Shown piece after piece: positions 1 to 5,641 of a stretch of DNA of 6,437 nt. The position numbers were made by a program, and so were the translations under genes. This DNA comes from Alkalimonas sp. GTDB lineage: Bacteria; Pseudomonadota; Gammaproteobacteria; Enterobacterales; Alteromonadaceae. Below the pieces are notes generated by a model that was not told the origin of the DNA, ran no database searches, and was given only the letters and a program-made list of their open reading frames with translations. Within the stretch, counting starts at the first letter, position 1, and the number at the start of each line of letters is the position of its first letter. The stretch covers positions 1 to 6,437 of the forward strand of contig SKGJ01000035.1 in NCBI GenBank assembly GCA_007117525.1. The letters are read 5' to 3'.

Positions 1-1103
1 TCGACGCTGCCCAGCACTGGTTTGAACACGCCTGGTCGCTTGGCGAGCCCGCTGCCGCAACCGGTGCCGTGATGTTACGGCAACGCCAGCAGGGGGCTCT
101 GGCTACGGCTAAATGGCTGGAACAGCAGCATCAGCAGTCGCTTGAGGACTCGGAACTCGATTTAGCCGCGCTCGGGCTCTGGCATCTGCAAGCCCGCTCC
201 CAAGCCGACTGGCCGTTTTGGCTCTATCCGGGACTGACCGACCAGCCTGGCTGGTTTCCTGAGCAGGGCTGCCAGTTGCGCATTCAACCTATTGCGGTCA
301 ACAGCGCCGCGGCCCGTCAATGGCAACAACTGCAGCATGATTGGCAACAGGATAGCCAGTTGAGCCAGCTGGCGGTCTGCTTTACCCCACTTCGACTGAT
401 CAGCAGCACTGAGCTTGCCTGTACCGAGAGCAGTGATACCCGGATTGGCTGTGATTACCAGCGCTTAATTCCTTATGTGCGCGATGCTTCGGTGCAGCAG
501 TTGGTGATTGTGGGGGGGCGTGGCAAAGCAAGCTACAACAATGGCATCATTCAGCTGCCCGAGCGGGCCGGACTATCCCTGCTGCGGCATGAATTCATGC
601 ATATTTTCCAGTTTATGGATGAGTATGCGCTGCCCGCCGAAGCCGCCCGTGAAGTCTGTCAGCCCGATCGCCTCTATCCCAACATTCTGATAGGCCGTGA
701 CCAGCTGGCGGCGTATCAACAGCACTGGGGCCGCTTGCCAGAGCCATTGGCGCTGACACCGGTCGATACCTGCAACAACACCCCCTATCAGGCCTATCGG
801 CTGATTACCGAAAGCAACAGCATGGAATGGCACCAGCTGGATTTGCCGGATTACTACCTGCAATTGGTGGAGCAGCAACTGCAGCAGCCCGAGCAGTTGA
901 TGCCGGTGCAGTATTTTCTGGCCTATCAGGCCCGGTTGCAAGAGGATGATGCGGATTGGCTGCGGCTGATGCAGTTGGCTGAGGAGTTGGGTTACCCCGA
1001 TGCCAGTCGCTTGCTTAATCTTTATGAGTTAGCTCAGAGAGCTCACGCTCCAGCAGCTGATCATCACCCAGGTTCAGTTGCACCAGTCGTTTTAAGTGAC
1101 TGA
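1..1103 (+). CDS. Sel1-like repeat protein with HExxH zinc-protease-like domain (5' partial)
   Basis: The frame is open from base 3 with no start before the window edge, so the N-terminus is missing; GTG 69 is an internal Val codon, not a credible start. The first visible residues (HWFEHAWSLGEPAAATG) fit a Sel1/TPR-like helical repeat. A second Sel1-like stretch (WLRLMQLAEELGYPDA) lies near the C-terminus at nt 957-1004. Between them is a central domain of about 200 residues with HEFMH encoded at 588-602, followed six residues after the second His by Asp-Glu-Tyr. HExxH is the classic zinc ligand and catalytic Glu motif. The HEFxH...DEY pattern recalls peptidase M64, but with one residue fewer; alternatively the Asp sits where metzincins have their third ligand. 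Six cysteines in the central region would suit an exported, disulfide-bonded protein, but any signal peptide lies outside the window. The substrate is unknown. The last 89 bases overlap the convergent PilZ gene. The coding call is firm; protease activity is inference. Confidence 0.8.
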   Translation, partial: DAAQHWFEHAWSLGEPAAATGAVMLRQRQQGALATAKWLEQQHQQSLEDSELDLAALGLWHLQARSQADWPFWLYPGLTDQPGWFPEQGCQLRIQPIAVNSAAARQWQQLQHDWQQDSQLSQLAVCFTPLRLISSTELACTESSDTRIGCDYQRLIPYVRDASVQQLVIVGGRGKASYNNGIIQLPERAGLSLLRHEFMHIFQFMDEYALPAEAAREVCQPDRLYPNILIGRDQLAAYQQHWGRLPEPLALTPVDTCNNTPYQAYRLITESNSMEWHQLDLPDYYLQLVEQQLQQPEQLMPVQYFLAYQARLQEDDADWLRLMQLAEELGYPDASRLLNLYELAQRAHAPAADHHPGSVAPVVLSD

Positions 1104-1371
1104 TGCTGTCGAGATCTATTTTTTCGCAGTGCAAACCCAACAAGTTTTCCCGTTGATGGGCAATGCTGACCAGCATCTGAATACTCAGTTGGCTGTCTTG
1201 CAGCGGGAAATGCAGCTCCATCTGTTTGGTTGAGTCGGGCAAGCTTTCTGGTTTGGTGACCAGAGCACCTTTGAGCGACAAATCCCAGAGCGTAGTGTCA
1301 TAGCTTTTTTGGCCAACATGCAGACTGGCTGGGCCTTGGAATGCGATCCTGTGAAAACGGCGGTTGTCCAC
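1015..1371 (-). CDS. mapZ: PilZ-domain cyclic-di-GMP receptor, PA4608/MapZ-like
   Basis: This is a 118-residue single-domain PilZ protein. Both c-di-GMP-binding motifs are visible: RxxxR at R4-R8 (RRFHR) and DxSxxG at D30-S32-G35 (DLSLKG). The C-terminal part, IDLDSISHLKRLVQLNLGDD at about 84-103 followed by LLEREL, is very close to my recollection of Pseudomonas aeruginosa PA4608 (MapZ). There the c-di-GMP-bound protein binds the chemotaxis methyltransferase CheR1 and alters flagellar switching. That partner role is known for Pseudomonas and only inferred here, because no chemotaxis gene is in view. The start is GTG at 1371, chosen because the RxxxR motif follows at once and AGGAG sits 8 bases upstream. 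The gene lies downstream of the lipA terminator and probably has its own promoter in the gap. Its conserved 3' end overlaps the opposing Sel1/HExxH gene by 89 bases. Family assignment is firm; the symbol is less so. Confidence 0.93.
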   Translation of the reverse strand: MDNRRFHRIAFQGPASLHVGQKSYDTTLWDLSLKGALVTKPESLPDSTKQMELHFPLQDSQLSIQMLVSIAHQRENLLGLHCEKIDLDSISHLKRLVQLNLGDDQLLERELSELTHKD

Positions 1372-1379
1372 TCTGCTAT

Positions 1380-1384
1380 CTCCT
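1380..1384 (-). promoter_or_regulatory. Shine-Dalgarno site fixing the GTG start of the PilZ gene
   Basis: On the minus strand AGGAG is followed by 8 bases and then GTG at 1371. It is the only good ribosome site near the start of the PilZ domain, so it supports the non-ATG start that places the RxxxR motif at residue 4. Confidence 0.75.
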
Positions 1385-1412
1385 GAGTATGCACTTGGCT
1401 AAGCATAGCTCT

Positions 1413-1442
1413 ACAATGGCAAATGTTCCTGCGTCTAGTCAA
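1413..1442 (-). promoter_or_regulatory. possible sigma70 promoter of the PilZ gene
   Basis: On the minus strand TTGACT at 1442-1437 is a five-of-six match to the -35 consensus. An 18-base spacer leads to CATTGT at 1418-1413, a poor -10 with three of six matches. The element begins right after the T-run of the lipA terminator, in the only gap upstream of the PilZ gene. A promoter is needed if the terminator works, but the exact -10 is uncertain. Confidence 0.3.
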
Positions 1443-1443
1443 C

Positions 1444-1467
1444 AAAAAAGCCACCAGAGTGGCTTTT
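1444..1467 (-). terminator. rho-independent terminator of the lipoate operon, after lipA
   Basis: Read on the minus strand, the stem AAAAGCCAC pairs perfectly with GTGGCTTTT around the four-base loop TCTG (stem arms 1459-1467 and 1446-1454), and the T-run continues to 1444. It starts 9 bases after the lipA stop codon. It should end the rodA-to-lipA transcription unit and insulate the PilZ gene. The A-rich arm also gives a shorter T-run in the opposite direction, but no nearby + strand gene would need it. Confidence 0.9.
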
Positions 1468-1476
1468 GTGCTCGTT

Positions 1477-2460
1477 TTAATTTGGAGTAAAGCTGCTGAC
1501 AATTTCCTCACCGGCAGCCTGACGATCGGCATGGTAGCTGGAGCGGACGAAAGGCCCGCAGGCAGCATGCTTAAAGCCCAGCTCGTAGGCAATGCGTTTG
1601 ATCTCATCAAACTCAGCAGGCGGCACATAACGCTCTACCGGCAGGTGATGCTTGCTGGGCTGCAGGTACTGGCCCACGGTCAGCATGTCGACATTGTGTG
1701 CCCGTAAGTCTTTCAGCACTTCGATCAGCTCTTCCGTGGTTTCACCCAGGCCAACCATTAAACCGGACTTGGTGGAAATATGTGGGTGCGCTTCTTTAAA
1801 GCGCTTGAGCAGTTGCAAGGACCATTTGTAGTCGGCACCTGGACGTGCCAGCTTGTAGAGCCGGGGGGCGGTTTCCAGGTTGTGGTTGAATACATCCGGC
1901 GGGGTTTGCGTCAGGATATCCAGCGCCGTGTCCATCCGGCCACGAAAATCCGGTACCAGTACTTCGATTTTAATCGCCGGGCTGTGCTTGCGGATCTCGC
2001 GAATGCAGTCGGCAAAGTGCTGAGCGCCGCCATCGCGTAGATCGTCGCGGTCGACCGAGGTGATCACCACGTACTTCAGCTTCATATCCCGAATGGTCAA
2101 TGCCAGCTTTTCAGGCTCTTCGGCACTGGGTGGTAAAGGCCGGCCATGGGCCACGTCGCAGAAAGGGCAGCGCCGGGTGCAAATGGCACCTAAAATCATA
2201 AAGGTGGCGGTGCCGTGGTTAAAGCACTCTGGCAAATTTGGGCAAGCGGCTTCTTCACACACTGAGTGCAAGCCATGTTTGCGCATGGCGCCCTTGATTT
2301 CATCAATGCGCTCAGAACTTTTTGGGAGCTTAATTTTCAGCCAGTCCGGCTTGCGCAGCATTTTATCCCGCTCTGTCGGCAGTACCTTAACGGGAATTAA
2401 AGCCATTTTTTCGGCGTCACGGAGTTTAACGCCAGGTTGCATACGTGCGGTTTTAGTCAT
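1477..2460 (-). CDS. lipA: lipoyl synthase (radical SAM, two 4Fe-4S clusters)
   Basis: LipA inserts two sulfur atoms at C6 and C8 of octanoyl groups already attached to lipoyl domains of enzymes such as pyruvate and 2-oxoglutarate dehydrogenases, giving the lipoyl cofactor. It acts in the cytoplasm. The 327-residue product is the usual size (E. coli 321). The auxiliary-cluster cysteines are C68, C73 and C79 ([12 protein letters not shown]). The radical-SAM CX3CX2C motif is C94, C98 and C101 (CTRRCPFC). The C-terminal RSSY motif at 306-309 supplies the serine ligand of the auxiliary cluster. All hallmarks of an active enzyme are present. The ATG at 2460 overlaps the end of lipB by 8 bases (ATGACTAA), which suggests translational coupling; only a weak GGA lies upstream. 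A strong terminator follows the stop codon. Confidence 0.98.
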   Translation of the reverse strand: MTKTARMQPGVKLRDAEKMALIPVKVLPTERDKMLRKPDWLKIKLPKSSERIDEIKGAMRKHGLHSVCEEAACPNLPECFNHGTATFMILGAICTRRCPFCDVAHGRPLPPSAEEPEKLALTIRDMKLKYVVITSVDRDDLRDGGAQHFADCIREIRKHSPAIKIEVLVPDFRGRMDTALDILTQTPPDVFNHNLETAPRLYKLARPGADYKWSLQLLKRFKEAHPHISTKSGLMVGLGETTEELIEVLKDLRAHNVDMLTVGQYLQPSKHHLPVERYVPPAEFDEIKRIAYELGFKHAACGPFVRSSYHADRQAAGEEIVSSFTPN

Positions 2461-3142
2461 GCTGACAGTCCAATTCGGTCGAGTAGTTTAGATGGTTGCA
2501 GCCAAGTTGCTGGCTGAACTGCTGAATAAGTTGTTGTTCAATGTCGGCCAGTGTTATAGGGCCAAAATCACGGCATTGGATCATTTCAAGGCCGGCATAA
2601 CCGCAGGGGTTGATGCGGCCAAAAGGCGCTAGATCCATATCGACGTTCAATGCCAGGCCATGAAAGCTGCAGCCTTTGCGAATGCGCAAGCCCAGCGAAG
2701 CGATTTTACGCTCATCCACGTAAACACCGGGTGCATCGGCTTTGGCGTAAGCCGCAATATCGAAGCTGGCCAGGGTGTCAATCAGCACCTGTTCCAGCAG
2801 GGTCACCAGCTGCCTGACACCCATTTTGCGCCGTTTGATGTCCAGCAGCACGTACACCATTTGCTGGCCAGGGCCATGGTAGGTGACCTGACCGCCGCGA
2901 TCAACCTGCACCACCGGGATATCCCCACTGGCCAGAATGTGCTCGGCTTTGCCGGCCTGGCCCTGGGTAAAGACAGGCTGATGCTGCACAAACCACAATT
3001 CATCCGGGCTCTCTGCTGTGCGTTGATCGGTAAAGGCTTGCATGGCCTGCCAAATCGGCAAATAGGGCTGCAGCCCAAGTTGACGGATGATCAACGGGGG
3101 CAGGGCTTGATTTATGCTGGATTCCGGTGTCTGTGTCTGCAT
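2453..3142 (-). CDS. lipB: octanoyl-[acyl-carrier-protein]:protein N-octanoyltransferase
   Basis: LipB transfers octanoate from octanoyl-ACP to the lysine of lipoyl domains, the first committed step of lipoate assembly; LipA, encoded next, finishes the cofactor. The 229-residue protein shows the family block [12 protein letters not shown] (82-93), the catalytic lysine K146 in [13 protein letters not shown], and the catalytic cysteine C180 in RINPCGYAG, which forms the acyl-thioester intermediate. The N-terminal homology to E. coli LipB begins near residue 17 ([11 protein letters not shown]), so this protein has roughly 12 extra leading residues from ATG 3142. No good Shine-Dalgarno sequence precedes that ATG, but no better downstream start is evident. 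It follows ybeD by 25 bases and overlaps lipA by 8. Confidence 0.97.
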   Translation of the reverse strand: MQTQTPESSINQALPPLIIRQLGLQPYLPIWQAMQAFTDQRTAESPDELWFVQHQPVFTQGQAGKAEHILASGDIPVVQVDRGGQVTYHGPGQQMVYVLLDIKRRKMGVRQLVTLLEQVLIDTLASFDIAAYAKADAPGVYVDERKIASLGLRIRKGCSFHGLALNVDMDLAPFGRINPCGYAGLEMIQCRDFGPITLADIEQQLIQQFSQQLGCNHLNYSTELDCQHD

Positions 3143-3167
3143 TGTGAGTGCGTACTGCTAGCGTGCA

Positions 3168-3449
3168 TCAAAGCACGTAGCGTACCAGCTCCAGTCGGCT
3201 GAGCTCGGTGTACAGCAGTTCCATGTGGGTTTTGTCTTCCACCTGCACAGCGATCCGTACCGAGTGATAGTTGCCTTTGGCACTGGGTTGAATGCTGGGG
3301 CTGTAGTCGGCTGGTGCTGCATGCTGTTGCAGCACTTCGATGATGTCATCCACCAGGCGCTCATGCGCCACGCCCATGACTTTAAAATGAACCTGGCAGG
3401 GAAATTCCAGCAGTGCGTCAAAGTTGGTATTTTTTACAGGGGTTACCAT
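3168..3449 (-). CDS. ybeD: YbeD family protein (DUF493)
   Basis: This is a small cytoplasmic protein of 93 residues (E. coli YbeD has 87). Family marks are LLEFPCQVHFKVMG near the N-terminus, a central KGNYHSVRI segment, and an ending in LVRYVL that matches the E. coli VRMVL end. The fold is known to be a small ACT-like alpha/beta domain, but no biochemical role is established. Its conserved place between dacA and lipB is the main hint of a regulatory link to lipoate or cell-wall genes. The frame can be extended to a TTG at 3470, but ATG 3449 is preferred: GGAGG lies 5 bases before it, and the extra seven residues would fall within that ribosome site and the upstream hairpin. The stop is 25 bases before lipB. 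Confidence 0.93.
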   Translation of the reverse strand: MVTPVKNTNFDALLEFPCQVHFKVMGVAHERLVDDIIEVLQQHAAPADYSPSIQPSAKGNYHSVRIAVQVEDKTHMELLYTELSRLELVRYVL

Positions 3450-3454
3450 ACCGG

Positions 3455-3459
3455 CCTCC
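3455..3459 (-). promoter_or_regulatory. Shine-Dalgarno site deciding the ybeD start
   Basis: GGAGG on the minus strand is followed by CCGGT and ATG 3449. This strong site favours ATG 3449 over the upstream in-frame TTG at 3470, which lies in a hairpin arm. Confidence 0.8.
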
Positions 3460-3466
3460 AGATCAA

Positions 3467-3502
3467 ACAACCCGGCTATTTTACTGCATTTCGCCGGGTT
3501 GT
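3467..3502 (-). other. 10-bp hairpin between dacA and ybeD (weak terminator or leader structure)
   Basis: ACAACCCGGC (3467-3476 on the + strand) pairs perfectly with GCCGGGTTGT (3493-3502) around a 16-base AT-rich loop. Read from dacA towards ybeD, the second arm is followed only by TTGATC, so the T-run is poor for an intrinsic terminator. It lies in the 86-base gap after dacA, the longest gap in the cluster. It may attenuate read-through or protect the dacA 3' end. The stem is seen directly; the function is inferred. Confidence 0.55.
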
Positions 3503-3505
3503 AAC
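3478..3505 (-). promoter_or_regulatory. possible sigma70 promoter for ybeD-lipB-lipA inside the hairpin
   Basis: On the minus strand TAAAAT at 3483-3478 matches the -10 consensus at five of six bases and sits in the hairpin loop. GTTACA at 3505-3500, 16 bases upstream, matches the -35 at four of six. Transcription from it would start within the second hairpin arm, about 20-25 bases before the ybeD ATG, which suits the ribosome site. It would give the lipoate genes a supply independent of rodA/dacA transcription. Confidence 0.35.
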
Positions 3506-3535
3506 AGGGGGGCTAACGGTTGTGCGTTAAAGCGT

Positions 3536-4687
3536 TTAGCTAAACAGCATGCGCAGATAGTCCAGCAGTCGCTTAAAGAAGCCGCCGCGCTCAATCGGCT
3601 CCAGCGTGGACAGCGGGTATTCGGCCAGCAATTCACCATCCAGGCTGACTCTGAGTGAGCCGACCACCAGGCCGCGTTCGAGCGGTGCCACCAGCTGTTG
3701 GTCCATCACCACCTCGGTTTGCAGATTGGCGCGTTGGCTGCGGGGAATGGTCACCAGGCCCTGCTGCCGGACACCCAGCCGGACCGAGTTCACCGCCCCT
3801 TGCCAGACTCTGTGCTCTGCGAACACCTGGCCAGGCGTGAAAGGCTCGGTGGTCTCAAAAAAGCGAAAGCCGTAGTTCAGCAATTTGCGGTTTTCCTGGG
3901 CACGAACCTGCTCGCTGGGAGAGCCCATCACCACCGAGATCAGTCGCATGCCATCCCGGGTTGCTGACGTAATCAAACTAAAGCCTGCTTCGGAGGTAAA
4001 ACCGGTTTTAATGCCATCGACCGCCAGATTGCGATCCCACAGCAGGGAGTTGCGGTTGTACTGTCGAATGTCGTTGTAGGTAAACTCGCGCTCGGAATAG
4101 AGGGCATACATGTCCGGTACGTCGCGAATTAAAGCTTTGGATAAAATCGCCATGTCGCGGGGCGTGGTGCGCTGCTCGGGGTGCTGCAGACCATGGCTGT
4201 TGCCGAAGGTGGTGCTGTGCATCCCCAGACGGGCCGCATGGGCGTTCATCAGATCAACAAAGGCGCTTTCGCTGCCGGCAATGTGCTCGGCCATGGCAAC
4301 GCAGGCGTCATTGCCCGATTGAATCATAATGCCGCGGTTCAGATCGGCCACCGAGACCTGGGTACCGACTTCAATAAACATCAGCGATGAGCCGGGAAAA
4401 TTCCGCGCCCAGGCTTGTTCACTGATGGTGACCATGTCCTGATCGCTGATGTTGCCCGCTTTGAGCTCGGTACCAATCATGTAGGCGGTCATCATTTTGG
4501 TCAGGCTGGCTGGTGACAGCAGCATATCGGCATTGTGCTCCGATAGTACCCGGCCGGTATCAAAGTCGACCAGCAAGTGGCCTTTGGCATTCACCTCGGG
4601 CGGTGCCGGCACCACAGAGATCGCTTCCGCCTGGCTGATAAACAAGCCGACGACAATAAAAGCAAGACAACGCATTACAGTTTTCAT
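3536..4687 (-). CDS. dacA: serine-type D-Ala-D-Ala carboxypeptidase (PBP5/PBP6 family)
   Basis: This is a periplasmic, inner-membrane-tethered enzyme that removes the terminal D-Ala from peptidoglycan pentapeptides, limiting cross-linking and helping set cell shape. The 383-residue protein (E. coli PBP5 has 403) has a signal peptide at about 1-22 with an AxA-type site (AEA/IS). The three penicillin-binding motifs are complete: SxxK at S61-K64 (SLTK), SGN at 124-126, and KTG at 227-229. A C-terminal beta domain follows. The last 17 residues (GGFFKRLLDYLRMLFS region) form the amphipathic helix that anchors PBP5 to the membrane. The start ATG 4687 has AAAGGTG just upstream. It lies 51 bases after rlpA in the same direction, with no convincing terminator in that gap. 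In P. aeruginosa the orthologue at this locus is called dacC; PBP5 versus PBP6 cannot be told apart here. Confidence 0.97.
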   Translation of the reverse strand: MKTVMRCLAFIVVGLFISQAEAISVVPAPPEVNAKGHLLVDFDTGRVLSEHNADMLLSPASLTKMMTAYMIGTELKAGNISDQDMVTISEQAWARNFPGSSLMFIEVGTQVSVADLNRGIMIQSGNDACVAMAEHIAGSESAFVDLMNAHAARLGMHSTTFGNSHGLQHPEQRTTPRDMAILSKALIRDVPDMYALYSEREFTYNDIRQYNRNSLLWDRNLAVDGIKTGFTSEAGFSLITSATRDGMRLISVVMGSPSEQVRAQENRKLLNYGFRFFETTEPFTPGQVFAEHRVWQGAVNSVRLGVRQQGLVTIPRSQRANLQTEVVMDQQLVAPLERGLVVGSLRVSLDGELLAEYPLSTLEPIERGGFFKRLLDYLRMLFS

Positions 4688-4738
4688 AGCACCTTTCTTT
4701 CTGATATCAATAAACCAAACGGGTTAGGGCGTGTTGAC

Positions 4739-5623
4739 CTAACTGCATGCCCGGCTGTCGGTAAAGTAAGCCGAAGGATAACGATCGGCCTGCAGTTGCT
4801 GCAACCAGTCCTGCGCCTGTTGCGCTGGCACCGGCCCAACCAGCAAACGGTAAAGGCCATTATGGTGACTGATTTTGGTGGTAAAAGCCAGTTGCTGTTC
4901 GATCGCCTGGCCGAGTTCTTCGGCGCGTTGATCGTTCTGACTGGCAAAGACCTGGATGTAACAAGCCGGCAGCGGCTGTTGCTCAATCACGGCAACGGGC
5001 GTGCTTTCTGTCAGCTCTGGCCGGGCCTGAGCCAGCTGTACTTCAGCCTGCTGCATTGGCTGCATCGCCGGAGAGGCTATCAGCTCAACCTGAACCGGCG
5101 CTGTACCTTGTTGCAGCATGCCGATTTTGTGAGCGGCGGCATAGGACAAATCGATGATGCGGTCCTGGTGAAATGGCCCCCGATCATTGACCCGGACTAT
5201 GGCACTTTTCTGGTTGACCAGATTGGTGACCCGAACGTAAGAAGGCAATGGCAAGGTTTTGTGAGCCGCGCTCATGCTGAACATGTCGTACACCTCGCCA
5301 TTCGAGGTTTTGTGGCCATGAAACTTCATGCCATACCATGACGCAATGCCGGTAGCTTTGTACTCGGTCAGCTCAGTTTTAGGTTGATAATCGACGCCAA
5401 AAATCCGGTAGGCATGGTTGCCACCCCGGCTCAGAGGTTGGATACTGGGCTCGGGGTCGACCATTTCCAGCAAGGTCGGCAGACGCTCGGGTTTGTGATC
5501 CTGCTCAAACTGGTAGCGGCCGGCATTGGGGGAGATATGATCCGAAGACGGCGGTGCCGGCCGATGGCTGCATGCCGTTAACACCAAGCCTGTCACCAAT
5601 AGCACTATAGAACGAAAGGGCAT
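4739..5623 (-). CDS. rlpA: RlpA septal lytic transglycosylase, outer-membrane lipoprotein with SPOR domain
   Basis: In P. aeruginosa RlpA cleaves glycan strands lacking stem peptides and helps daughter cells separate. Numbered from ATG 5623, the 294-residue protein has a lipobox ending at C18 (LTAC). The Ser at +2 predicts outer-membrane sorting. A double-psi beta-barrel domain spans roughly 88-185 (GIASWYG, then TSNGE and MSAAHKTLP, then VNDRGPF). The acidic and His residues E110, D113, H121 and D147 align, with constant spacing, with the P. aeruginosa active-site residues as I recall them, so activity is expected. A Gln/Ala-rich linker leads to a SPOR domain at about 217-290 (CYIQVFAS onward), which binds denuded septal glycan. 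A TTG at 5626 directly before the ATG is a less likely start. The gene begins 18 bases after rodA, which indicates cotranscription. Confidence 0.96.
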   Translation of the reverse strand: MPFRSIVLLVTGLVLTACSHRPAPPSSDHISPNAGRYQFEQDHKPERLPTLLEMVDPEPSIQPLSRGGNHAYRIFGVDYQPKTELTEYKATGIASWYGMKFHGHKTSNGEVYDMFSMSAAHKTLPLPSYVRVTNLVNQKSAIVRVNDRGPFHQDRIIDLSYAAAHKIGMLQQGTAPVQVELIASPAMQPMQQAEVQLAQARPELTESTPVAVIEQQPLPACYIQVFASQNDQRAEELGQAIEQQLAFTTKISHHNGLYRLLVGPVPAQQAQDWLQQLQADRYPSAYFTDSRACS

Positions 5624-5631
5624 CAACAGAA

Positions 5632-5636
5632 CTCCT
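5632..5636 (-). promoter_or_regulatory. Shine-Dalgarno site for rlpA
   Basis: AGGAG on the minus strand lies 8 bases before ATG 5623 and 5 bases before TTG 5626. It fits entirely in the 18-base gap after the rodA stop. The spacing and codon type favour the ATG. Confidence 0.75.
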
Positions 5637-5641
5637 GTTTG

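Noticed and set aside
587..600. Perfect 14-base palindrome GCATGAATTCATGC
   Set aside because: It falls on codons for the HEFMH motif (His-Glu-Phe-Met), so the coding need explains it well enough; a single palindrome inside a gene is not evidence of a binding site.
573..941. Open frame on the minus strand (122 codons) opposite the HExxH domain
   Set aside because: The + strand frame here carries a coherent Sel1/HExxH protein; the antisense product is low-complexity and without a family.
1031..1043. Small inverted repeat AGCTC-AGA-GAGCT near the convergent gene ends, considered as a terminator
   Set aside because: The stem is only 5 bp, there is no T-run on either side, and it lies within both coding sequences.
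1185..1628. Open frame on the minus strand (147 codons) spanning the lipA 3' end, the terminator and the PilZ gene
   Set aside because: It reads out of frame through a strong terminator hairpin and two well-identified genes, and its protein shows no domain.
3450..3470. Upstream in-frame TTG start of ybeD at 3470
   Set aside because: It lies in the hairpin arm, has no ribosome site of its own, and the codons up to ATG 3449 contain the strong GGAGG site of the preferred start.
4688..4738. Gap between rlpA and dacA examined for a terminator or promoter
   Set aside because: Only a 4-bp AACC/GGTT repeat and no convincing -35/-10 pair were seen, so continued transcription from rlpA into dacA is the simplest reading.
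4577..5341. Long open frame on the + strand (254 codons) opposite rlpA and the start of dacA
   Set aside because: It lies antisense to two clearly conserved genes with full catalytic motifs, has no recognisable domain, and crosses the dacA-rlpA junction. It looks like a by-product of codon bias in the real genes.
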